From positions 2,238,361 through 2,302,360 of the forward strand of contig NZ_JACHUZ010000013.1 in assembly GCF_019903425.1 (NCBI RefSeq): a DNA stretch of 64,000 nt, read 5' to 3'. Below, in pieces: positions 41,882 through 49,157 of this stretch. Origin of the DNA: Vreelandella halophila (GTDB lineage Bacteria; Pseudomonadota; Gammaproteobacteria; Pseudomonadales; Oleiphilaceae). Within the stretch, counting starts at the first letter, position 1; the number at the start of each line of letters is the position of its first letter. The translations under genes and the position numbers were made by a program. Below the pieces are notes generated by a model. It was given only the letters and a program-made list of their open reading frames with translations, searched no databases and was not told where the DNA came from.

Positions 41882-43552
41882 ATGATCTATCGTCACGTTA
41901 ATGAGCTTGCTGATACCAACCGGGTTGTATCAGGACCCAACTATTCAAGCCGGCGCCTGATCCGCCGCGATGACCGTATGGGTTATTCGCTGCATGACAC
42001 CATCATGCAGGCCGGAACCGAGAATCGTTTCTGGCACAGGCATCACATGGAAACCGTCTACTGCATCCGTGGCGAAGGGGAGGTGGAAACCATCCGGGAT
42101 GGTACGCGTCACCCCCTCAATCCCGGGGCCGTGTACGCACTCAGCCAGAACGAGGAGTACGTTGTAAGGGCGCATACTGAGCTACAGCTCCTTTGCGTCT
42201 ATTATCCAGCACTGGCTGGTGATGAGGTTGAGGACGAGAATGGCTCATTCAGCCAGTTCGGCGAGGAGACCGTCTTCGTTATCGGGCTGAACGACTTCAA
42301 CCGGGAAATGCTGGCCACCATTGACATGGCGGACCACTACAACTTCGTGCCGCTGCTCGATTCCCGGCAGATCCTGGAGCAACAGAAATACGAGATCCAG
42401 GACATTATCCAGCAGGCCAAGAAACAGATTCGGGAGCACAAAGGGGCGGTGGACGGCGTTATCCACTACATTGATTTCCCCGTCAGCACCATTGTACCCA
42501 TCATCTGTGATGCCTTCGATCTGGCTTCGGCAAGCCTGGAATCCGTGCTGAAATGCGAGCACAAATACTGGAGCCGGATTGAACAGCGGGCCGTCGTTCC
42601 GGATAACATCCCGACATTCACCGCATTCAATCCGTTTGACGAGCAGGCCCTGGACAGGGTGCTTGAAGTCATGGACTTCCCGTTCTGGATCAAGCCGGTG
42701 AAATCCTTCTCCTCGTACCTCGGGTTCCGGATTGACGAGGCTAGCCAGTTCCACGAGGCAATGAAGGAAGTGCGGGACAACATCGGCCGTTTCTCGGGCC
42801 CGTTCAACTACCTGCTCGACATGGTCACCATGCCGCCGGAATTCGATGAGATTGGCGGTGAGTACTGCATCGCCGAGAGCATCATCGGCGGCATGCAGTG
42901 CACCCAGGAAGGCTTCTCCTGCAAGGGCGAAGTGGAGGTGTACGGCACCGTGGATTCCTTCCGCGAGGCCAACCTCACCACGTTCTCCAGTTACCAGTAC
43001 CCGACCATTCTCCCGGACGAGGTGCAGGACCGGATGACCGAGATCACCCAGAAGGTGGTCAGGCGTATCGGTTACGACAATGCGCCGTTCAACATCGAAT
43101 ATTTCTGGGACCGGGAAAAGGATCAGATCTGGCTGCTGGAAATCAATACCCGTATCTCAGAGTCCCATTGCCGGCTTTTCCAGAAGGTGGATGGCCGTTC
43201 CCACCACCAGGTGGCCGTGGAACTGGCCGCCGGGCGTCGACCGACCTTTCCGCATCGTCAGGGCAGATTCGAGGTCTCGGGTAAATTCTTCCTGCGCGAG
43301 TGGGAGGATGCCTATGTGGCGCAGGTTCCCAGCGAGGAAACGGTCCGCCGGATCGAACAGGAAATCATCCCCGACTCCACCATCCAGATCGTCGCCGAGC
43401 CCGGCCAACGCCTGTCAGACCTGATGGACCAGGACAGTTACAGTTACCGGGTGGCGCTATTGTTCCTTGGGGGCTCCTCCAAGCAGGACCTTGAGAAGAA
43501 GCGCCGCCAGTGCGAGGAATTGCTGTACCAGGAGTTCGTGTTCGAGCGCTAG
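41882..43552 (+). CDS. ectoine-synthase-like cupin fused to ATP-grasp ligase
   Basis: 556-aa two-domain protein. Residues 1-125 are homologous to ectoine synthase EctC, with HHMETVYCIRGEGEVETI and CVYYPALAGDEVEDENGSF aligning without gaps. At the EctC iron-ligand positions Glu57 and Tyr85 are kept, but position 93 is Tyr instead of His. EctC closes a cyclic amidine by removing water, so this domain may form or open a ring. Residues 130-556 are an ATP-grasp ligase paralogous to the 34.9-kb protein, with ATP-binding Lys271 in FWIKPVKS and magnesium residues Glu420 and Asn422 in LLEINTR. It ends the five-gene run and is followed by a hairpin. No ectA, ectB or ectD lies in the window. The fusion implies that cyclisation and ligation act on one substrate. 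Confidence 0.88.
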   Translation: MIYRHVNELADTNRVVSGPNYSSRRLIRRDDRMGYSLHDTIMQAGTENRFWHRHHMETVYCIRGEGEVETIRDGTRHPLNPGAVYALSQNEEYVVRAHTELQLLCVYYPALAGDEVEDENGSFSQFGEETVFVIGLNDFNREMLATIDMADHYNFVPLLDSRQILEQQKYEIQDIIQQAKKQIREHKGAVDGVIHYIDFPVSTIVPIICDAFDLASASLESVLKCEHKYWSRIEQRAVVPDNIPTFTAFNPFDEQALDRVLEVMDFPFWIKPVKSFSSYLGFRIDEASQFHEAMKEVRDNIGRFSGPFNYLLDMVTMPPEFDEIGGEYCIAESIIGGMQCTQEGFSCKGEVEVYGTVDSFREANLTTFSSYQYPTILPDEVQDRMTEITQKVVRRIGYDNAPFNIEYFWDREKDQIWLLEINTRISESHCRLFQKVDGRSHHQVAVELAAGRRPTFPHRQGRFEVSGKFFLREWEDAYVAQVPSEETVRRIEQEIIPDSTIQIVAEPGQRLSDLMDQDSYSYRVALLFLGGSSKQDLEKKRRQCEELLYQEFVFER

Positions 43553-43554
43553 CC

Positions 43555-43576
43555 CCTCCGGGTCTTCCCGTGGAGG
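43555..43576. terminator. hairpin at convergent gene ends
   Basis: CCTCCGGG pairs with CCCG and GAGG (8 bp with a 2-nt bulge, TCTT loop) directly after the cupin-ATP-grasp stop and beside the stop of the convergent lipoprotein gene. No T tract. Confidence 0.42.
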
Positions 43577-43577
43577 T

Positions 43578-44666
43578 TCATGGGCGCCGGGAAACCCTCT
43601 CATTCTTTCCGGGGCGGACGGTTTCCCCATGGTTGAGGATACGGAACGCTGCTTCCGGGATGCCAGCCCGTTCCCGCGCTTCGACGAGCTTCTTCGGGGG
43701 CTCGTCGAGGGGTTCATCGGTCAGCCCCTCAAAGGTGCCCCAGTGGATGGCGATGGCCCGGCGGGCGCCGATGTCCTGCATGGCCTGTACGGATTCCTCC
43801 GGGTTCACGTGGTTGCTCTTCATGAACCAGCGCGGCTCGTAGGCGCCGATGGGCAGGGCGGCCAGGTCATACCCGTTCGTGCGCTCGCCGATGTCCTTCA
43901 GATCCTTCGAATACGCGAAATCCCCGCCGAACAGGAAATCGAAATCCGGGTGTTCCACCGCCCAGGCGCCCCAGAGCATTTCGTTTTCATCCCAGGGCGT
44001 GCGCGAGCTCCAGTGCTGCACGGGCAGGAAGCGGATGGTCGCACCCCGGAACTCCCGGGTCTGCCACCAGTCCATGGGGGTGAGGTGGGTATCGTCGCCA
44101 TCGGTGACGTTTTCCCGGAACCACTGGTCCATGCCCAGGGGGAGGAAGAAGCGGGGCGGCCCGCCGTCCTGCTGGTAGAGCGCCGTGACGGAGGCCAGAT
44201 CCAGGTGGTCGTAGTGGGCGTGGGAGATGACGACCGCATCGATGTGGGGCAGTTCCTCAAGGGCTACGCCTGGCGGCTGGTGCCGGGGCGGGCCGGCGAA
44301 GGATACCGGTGAGGCCCGCTCCGAGAACTGCGGGTCGGTGAGGATGTTGAGTCCGCCCACCTGGAGCAGGACAGTGGCGTGGCCGATCCAGGTGACGGCC
44401 ACCTCGTCCTCATTGTTCTGTATGAATTCGAGCTCCGGCTCGACCCCTTCGATAGGTTCGACCGGTGGCTTGGGCAGGTCGTTCCACCAGCGGTTCCACT
44501 GCCAGCGCAGGAAATCGCCACCGCCGGGTTTGTCCGTAGCGTAGTTGTTGGTGAAGCCGGATTCGGTGTGGTGGAGTTTGTCCGGGTCGTAATAGGGGTT
44601 CACGTTGCTGCATCCCATGCTCAGGGCCATCAAGCCAACCAGTGCCAGAGCGAATTGTCGCAGCAT
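43578..44666 (-). CDS. MBL-fold hydrolase lipoprotein (NAPE-PLD-like)
   Basis: 362 aa. The N-terminus MLRQFALALVGLMALSMGC is a lipoprotein signal with the lipid-bearing Cys at about 19, so the enzyme is anchored in the envelope. The body is a metallo-beta-lactamase fold: the ligand motif HAHYDHLD, WIGHATVLLQ before it, then FGGDFAY and IAIHWGTFE with the later ligands. The arrangement resembles the N-acyl-phosphatidylethanolamine phospholipase D / UlaG-like branch. The start was set at ATG 44666 because it gives a proper lipobox; upstream residues are shared with the DCC gene. It follows the DCC gene by 20 bp and probably forms an operon with it. Substrate unknown; a phosphodiester or acyl-amide lipid is conceivable. 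Confidence 0.85.
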   Translation of the reverse strand: MLRQFALALVGLMALSMGCSNVNPYYDPDKLHHTESGFTNNYATDKPGGGDFLRWQWNRWWNDLPKPPVEPIEGVEPELEFIQNNEDEVAVTWIGHATVLLQVGGLNILTDPQFSERASPVSFAGPPRHQPPGVALEELPHIDAVVISHAHYDHLDLASVTALYQQDGGPPRFFLPLGMDQWFRENVTDGDDTHLTPMDWWQTREFRGATIRFLPVQHWSSRTPWDENEMLWGAWAVEHPDFDFLFGGDFAYSKDLKDIGERTNGYDLAALPIGAYEPRWFMKSNHVNPEESVQAMQDIGARRAIAIHWGTFEGLTDEPLDEPPKKLVEARERAGIPEAAFRILNHGETVRPGKNERVSRRP

Positions 44667-44686
44667 GCCGTCGTAGCCCCTTGGGT

Positions 44687-45049
44687 TCAATGGCTGCCCG
44701 GTATGATGGCACACCCGTAACGCCGGCAATAGCGCCGTTCCGCCCAGCGGTTGTAGGCCGCTTCCGCCAGTGTGCGGATGCCGGGGATGAGCAGCAGCCG
44801 GAACAGGAAGCCGAAAGGCGTATGGCACCAGGTCTGGACCGTGGCTCGCAGCCCCGTCCGGTAGATACCGTCGTCGTCGAGCAGGTGCAGACGCTGGAGC
44901 AGATGTTCCGGGGGGATGCCGGGCCAGACAGCCGCATCCTGAAGGCCGTGCACATCAATAAGTCTCAGGTCATCATCGCCGATGCGCCGCAGCAGACGGA
45001 TTTCCTTCATGCAGAGCGGGCACTGGCCATCATAGAAGAGTGTGTCCAT
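44687..45049 (-). CDS. DCC-family thiol-disulfide oxidoreductase-like protein (DUF393)
   Basis: 120-aa DUF393 protein. The family hallmark DGxCPxC is present as YDGQCPLC, with Cys10 and Cys13, and the later part shows YRTGLRATVQTW and WAERRYCRRYGC. The fold is thioredoxin-like and members are thought to be thiol oxidoreductases, but substrates are unknown. It is the first gene of a probable two-gene unit with the lipoprotein hydrolase and diverges from the ribD-like gene. Confidence 0.88.
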   Translation of the reverse strand: MDTLFYDGQCPLCMKEIRLLRRIGDDDLRLIDVHGLQDAAVWPGIPPEHLLQRLHLLDDDGIYRTGLRATVQTWCHTPFGFLFRLLLIPGIRTLAEAAYNRWAERRYCRRYGCAIIPGSH

Positions 45050-45186
45050 GCAATATTCCCATGCAGACAGTGGAATTGCCGTGTTATACGGTCAGAAGAT
45101 CCGGGCGGACCAGCAGGGGTCCACAATAGGGTTTCATGCGTAATCAGGACAGATTCGCTAAAGCGTAGAAGGGCTGGCAGGGATTT

Positions 45187-46002
45187 ATGCAGAGCATCGA
45201 AACAGTCTGGGACAGGATACTGGAGGCCAGAGCCAGGGGGCGGATTCTGCCCGAGCCCGCGGCTGACACTGAGCCATCGGCGGAGGAGCAGCTGCTGCGC
45301 GTGTTCCGGCCCCTCTGCCCGGGAGACAGGGGCTGGGTGATCGGGCAACTGGGGCAGAGCCTGGATGGCCGCATTGCCACGGCTTCGGGCGCCTCCCGTT
45401 ACATTAACGGGGATGATGGGCTGACCCATCTGCACCGGCTGCGGGCGGTTGCCGATGCCGTGGTGGTGGGCGCGGGAACCGCGCTTGAGGACAACCCCCG
45501 TCTCACGGTCCGGCGTGTGGCCGGAACTCAGCCCGTGCGCGTGGTTGTGGACCGCAGGGACCGTCTGCCCGTAGACCACCATCTACTTGCCGATGGCGAT
45601 GCGCCCACACTCCACCTGGTGGCCGGCGATGCCATTCCGGAGAGTGACCGGCCCTGTCCGGAAACCGGTGCCACTCGCGTTCCCTGTCTGGATCCGGAGC
45701 GCGGGACCATTGATCCGGATCGCGTGCTGGCGGTGCTGGCGCGTTTCGGCCTCAAGCGCGTCTTTGTGGAGGGCGGAGGGCGCACGGTTTCAGCGTTCCT
45801 GACAGCCGACCGGCTTGACCGTCTGCATGTGATGGTCGCTCCCATGATCATTGGTAGTGGCTACCCGGCCTTCACGCTTCCGGAGGTGGACCGGTTAAAG
45901 GATGCCATCTGGCCTCAGGCCCAGGTGGTGAATCTCGGCAGTGACGTGCTGTTTGACCTTGATCTCAGGCGCTCCGGGGCCTCCGACCGGGCCCAGGAAT
46001 AA
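45187..46002 (+). CDS. RibD C-terminal-domain reductase
   Basis: 271-aa protein of the RibD_C/dihydrofolate-reductase-like fold. The NADPH-dependent reductase domain (about 50-265) shows SLDGRIATASGASRYINGDD, VVVGAGTALEDNPRLTVRR and the phosphate-binding loop FVEGGGRTVSAFL, all typical of pyrimidine or pteridine reductases. It lacks the deaminase half of bifunctional RibD, having instead about 50 unassigned residues. It is therefore unlikely to be the riboflavin enzyme and more likely reduces a pteridine- or ribitol-like intermediate of the adjoining orphan cluster. Its end overlaps the convergent flippase-like gene by 38 bp. The start is ATG 45187 with AGGGA close upstream. Confidence 0.85.
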   Translation: MQSIETVWDRILEARARGRILPEPAADTEPSAEEQLLRVFRPLCPGDRGWVIGQLGQSLDGRIATASGASRYINGDDGLTHLHRLRAVADAVVVGAGTALEDNPRLTVRRVAGTQPVRVVVDRRDRLPVDHHLLADGDAPTLHLVAGDAIPESDRPCPETGATRVPCLDPERGTIDPDRVLAVLARFGLKRVFVEGGGRTVSAFLTADRLDRLHVMVAPMIIGSGYPAFTLPEVDRLKDAIWPQAQVVNLGSDVLFDLDLRRSGASDRAQE

Positions 46003-46858
46003 GGCCCGGCAGGCTGCCCACAAGGATGACCACCCCATAGGCAATGCTGAGCGCCACTCCCTCGCTGGCGGGAAAACCCGCCAAGGGCCAGAGCGCCGCC
46101 GCAACCCCTTCCCGAACGCCCCAGCCGGCGATGCTGACCGGCAGCACCATGCTCAGCAGCAGGCAGGCGTGCAGAGCAAGCTTCTCCAGTGTCAGCACGT
46201 GACTGGCGATGCCGGCATCCAGAAGTGCAAGGGTGGCGAAGTAGGTGACGACCACTGCTGTGGACAGACCAAGCTGGATAACAGGCGCGGGCCACGTGAT
46301 CAGGGCGGCGCGGACATCTCTACGGAGCAGGGCGCTGTAATTCCGTATTCCCGGCAGGTACCGGCCGGCAAGCAGCACCACCACAAGGATCAGGGCAACA
46401 CCCCAGAGCCATTGCCCGCCAAGCTGCGGGCCGGGGAAGGCGAATGGAGGTGCCACGGCCACGAGCGCTGCAATAGTAAGCAGGAGGGCCATCTGGCCGG
46501 AGAGGCGCTCAATCACCACGCTGTGGGCAGCGGCGCTGGCGCGGGCCTCCGGATGCCGTGAGCGCCAGGCGCGCTCCACATCGCCCATCACCCCGCCCGG
46601 CATGAGCTGGTTGACCAGTGTTGCCCGGTAATAGGCGATGACGCTCTCCCCAGTGTCCAGGGGCAGACCCAGACGCTGGGCGGTATAGCGCCAGCGCAGG
46701 GCGGAAAGCACCACCTGGGGGACTGAGAGGGCAAGGGCGGCAATCAGGCTCCAGACCGGCAAGCGCTGCAGCACGGTGACCACGTCCCGGGGATCAATGG
46801 TCACCGCAACCAGCCCCAGAAGTGCAAGGCTTACCAGCAGCCGACCGTAACGTCTCAT
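45965..46858 (-). CDS. LPTD/UPF0104 flippase-like membrane protein
   Basis: 297-aa polytopic membrane protein with about eight helices, matching the lysylphosphatidylglycerol-synthase transmembrane (AglD/MprF-N, UPF0104) family. Diagnostic segments are LSVPQVVLSALRWRYTAQRLG, YYRATLVNQLMPGGVMGDVERAWRS-type motif (split by the family core NQxLPGGxxGD) and SIAGWGVREG near the end. Relatives move or modify lipid-linked molecules across the membrane. ATG 46858 overlaps the stop of the glycosyltransferase-methyltransferase gene as ATGA, so it is the last gene of a coupled operon. It may flip the lipid-linked or glycosylated product of that operon. Confidence 0.83.
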   Translation of the reverse strand: MRRYGRLLVSLALLGLVAVTIDPRDVVTVLQRLPVWSLIAALALSVPQVVLSALRWRYTAQRLGLPLDTGESVIAYYRATLVNQLMPGGVMGDVERAWRSRHPEARASAAAHSVVIERLSGQMALLLTIAALVAVAPPFAFPGPQLGGQWLWGVALILVVVLLAGRYLPGIRNYSALLRRDVRAALITWPAPVIQLGLSTAVVVTYFATLALLDAGIASHVLTLEKLALHACLLLSMVLPVSIAGWGVREGVAAALWPLAGFPASEGVALSIAYGVVILVGSLPGLIPGPGRRPRSA

Positions 46859-48759
46859 GATCGCCGCTCTAACGAGGGAGGCAGTGCCAGCAGGTCCAGA
46901 TGATCCACCCGTATCCGCAGCTGCCCATCCCGAGCCTGGGTATGGCGCAGGGCCTGCCACTGGTCGATGCTGCACCGCTCCCCGGGCGCCTGTTCACGGG
47001 CGGCCTCACACCATCCGGCCATCAGGGCCTGCTGGAGATCGGGATGATGGTGGTCCAGCTTCCAGGGGCTGGCCCCGGTTAGAACCTCAAAGCCGTGCGC
47101 GCTCAGGGCTGCGGACAGGATCCCTGTGGCGTCAGGGCCGGCGGCGCTGCCGGTGCCCTTGTCCCGGTGCTGGTGGTCATTGACAGTATCGCGAAGCCAT
47201 TGATCCCGCGAATCAACAGGTTGCAGATCAAAGTTGCCGCAGTAGCTGAGGACCATCAGCAGCGGAGCCCGGCGTTGGGAGGCGGTCAGCGCCAGGGCTT
47301 CAAGCCAGTCCCGGCTCATCAGGTCGAGCAGGGCCGAGGCGGTGATCAGATCCACCTTCTCCGGGATGATTTCATCCAGGTTGGCGGCTGTAACCGCTTC
47401 CTGAAGCCAGCGGCTGGTCGTGTCATCAGTCGCTTCGGGCTGGGTGTTGGTGGGAATCAGCGGGGCGTCCGGTTCCACCATCAGCCATTGCTGGGGACCG
47501 GGGAGCCGGGGAGCCAGATAGCGCTGGTTGGAGCCTGTTCCGGCGCCGAGATCGCAGATTGTGAGGGGCGCTTCCAGGGTTTTGAGGTAATCCCGGAGTC
47601 TGGCGGTTAACTGATCGCTGCGCGCTGCATGGTCGGCCGGCTCACGCAGCTGAAGCCAGTCCGCTTCGAAGACAGCGCTGCCATGTTCCTCCCGGTTCAC
47701 CCCCAGGGCGCCCTCAAACTCCCGTGCTGCCTTGGACCAGGCCCGGAGGTTGCGGGCTGAATCACAGGCCGCACGGGCCTGACTGTACAGCTGATCCGGG
47801 GTTTCAAGCCAGCTGCGGATATGATCTTCGAGAAGACGGTGGTCACCGGCGGGGTGAAGCCGGATGCCGGGGCGATCCGCGGTCTCAGCAAGGGCACCGC
47901 CATCAGAACTCAGCACTGGCAGGCCGGCAGCAAGGGCTTCGTCGATCACCATCCCATAACCCTCATAGCGGGCGGGCAGGATAAAGCCGTGGGCGCGTCG
48001 CCAGAGGGGTGCCAGGGCTTCTTCATCCAGTTCCCCGGTGAGTGTGACCTGATCCGTGAGATCGTAGTCCGACAGCCTGTCACGGAGACGGGCGGTGAAG
48101 TCCGGGTCCCTTGTGGTGCTTCCCGCCAGGGTCAGGTGCCAGTTGGCGCCGGCGATTGGCGCAAGGGCCTCGGCAAGAATGTCCTGGCCCTTGCGGGGTG
48201 CCAGGTGGGCGACACAGAGCAGCTCGAGTGGGGTGTTCTGATCCCGGCACTCTTGGGGCTCCGGCAACTGCGCCAGGGCAACGCCGGGTGGAATGACCGT
48301 TACGTCCCGCTCCCGGACACCGTACGCGGCCAGTTCACGGGCCGTACTCTGGCTCGTGGTGACGATGGCCTCCATTCTGGCGAGCGCGCGTCGTTCGGTC
48401 TGGAACAGGTGCGCCCGGGTTTCCTCGGGCAGCCCCGTCTCGAGAGCCAGGGGATGATGCACGAGCGCAATCAGTCGGAGCCGTTGTGCATGAGGCGCAA
48501 CCGCCTCCGGGAGGCCACCGAGTGCCAGTCCGTCAATAACCACGCTGGCCTTTTCAGGCAGGCCCCGAAGGTACTGGTCCATGGCGTGCCGGGCCTCGTC
48601 GTTGGCAACCGGGAACAGGCCGGGCAGGCCCTCGATTCGGACGGAGCAGCCGCGGGCCTCCAGTGCACCGGCCATTTCCCGCACATAGCCGTAGCCGCCG
48701 GTGCGCTGTTCGGGATCCCCCGGGACAATGAAGGTGAGTCGGTGCTCAGAGTTCGTCAC
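46855..48759 (-). CDS. GT4 glycosyltransferase-methyltransferase fusion
   Basis: About 634 aa with two catalytic parts. Residues 1-380 form a GT-B, family 4 glycosyltransferase: GGYGYVREMAGALEARG, HHPLALETGLPEE, HLAPRKGQDILAEAL and the nucleotide-sugar E-x7-E element in ARYEGYGMVIDEALAAG. Residues about 400-634 hold a class I SAM methyltransferase, with motif I ICDLGAGTGSN and the acidic post-I residue in MVEPDAPL. The start is GTG 48759, chosen because it begins just before the GT domain; the gene overlaps the PTPS stop by 14 nt. Fusion of sugar transfer and methylation suggests the sugar or aglycone is methylated after transfer. The acceptor is unknown. Confidence 0.85.
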   Translation of the reverse strand: MTNSEHRLTFIVPGDPEQRTGGYGYVREMAGALEARGCSVRIEGLPGLFPVANDEARHAMDQYLRGLPEKASVVIDGLALGGLPEAVAPHAQRLRLIALVHHPLALETGLPEETRAHLFQTERRALARMEAIVTTSQSTARELAAYGVRERDVTVIPPGVALAQLPEPQECRDQNTPLELLCVAHLAPRKGQDILAEALAPIAGANWHLTLAGSTTRDPDFTARLRDRLSDYDLTDQVTLTGELDEEALAPLWRRAHGFILPARYEGYGMVIDEALAAGLPVLSSDGGALAETADRPGIRLHPAGDHRLLEDHIRSWLETPDQLYSQARAACDSARNLRAWSKAAREFEGALGVNREEHGSAVFEADWLQLREPADHAARSDQLTARLRDYLKTLEAPLTICDLGAGTGSNQRYLAPRLPGPQQWLMVEPDAPLIPTNTQPEATDDTTSRWLQEAVTAANLDEIIPEKVDLITASALLDLMSRDWLEALALTASQRRAPLLMVLSYCGNFDLQPVDSRDQWLRDTVNDHQHRDKGTGSAAGPDATGILSAALSAHGFEVLTGASPWKLDHHHPDLQQALMAGWCEAAREQAPGERCSIDQWQALRHTQARDGQLRIRVDHLDLLALPPSLERRS

Positions 48760-49144
48760 GGAAACTGGCCCAGGCGATATGGGATTCGCTGAGGGTGACC
48801 TCCAGCGCCCGTATGCCGTGGGCGGATTCGCCCAGGCGGCCCGTCTTGATGGCTTCGGCAAGCCGCTGGAAGACGATTCCTGCCATGAATTCCGTGGTGG
48901 TGTTGCGGCCCTTGAGGTCCGGGTGGTCGTCCAGATTGCGCATGTTGAACTCGCCCAGGATCTCCCCGAGTACCTGTGTTGCCAGGCCAATGTCCACGAC
49001 CAGGTCGTTGTCATCGAGCTGGGGCCGCTCAAAGGTGGCATCCACCACGTAGGTTGCCCCGTGCAGGGCCTGGGCGGGGCCGAAGGCCTCGCCGGTAAAG
49101 CTGTGGGCGATCATCATGTGCTGTCGGACGGTCAGTCGGTACAT
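48746..49144 (-). CDS. 6-pyruvoyl-tetrahydropterin synthase/QueD homologue with degenerate site
   Basis: 132-aa T-fold protein of the PTPS/QueD family, members of which convert dihydroneopterin triphosphate into 6-pyruvoyl- or 6-carboxytetrahydropterin. The first zinc histidine (His14 in IAHSF) and the second (His28 in LHGATY) are kept, but the third, normally in HGH, is Ala30. The catalytic Cys four residues before the HGH motif is Ala24. The LDDHPDL segment and the Glu in TLSES remain. The chemistry has therefore probably changed, or the protein only binds a pteridine. ATG has GAGGATG upstream. It sits 13 bp after the dehydrogenase gene and overlaps the glycosyltransferase gene, in one operon. 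Confidence 0.85.
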   Translation of the reverse strand: MYRLTVRQHMMIAHSFTGEAFGPAQALHGATYVVDATFERPQLDDNDLVVDIGLATQVLGEILGEFNMRNLDDHPDLKGRNTTTEFMAGIVFQRLAEAIKTGRLGESAHGIRALEVTLSESHIAWASFRDEL

Positions 49145-49157
49145 GGCATCCTCGGGA

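Noticed and set aside
31706-43552. Standard ectoine operon or NAGGN osmolyte locus
   Set aside because: No ectA, ectB, ectD; no asparagine-synthetase-type amidotransferase, GNAT fusion or M42 peptidase. Only the general architecture is similar.
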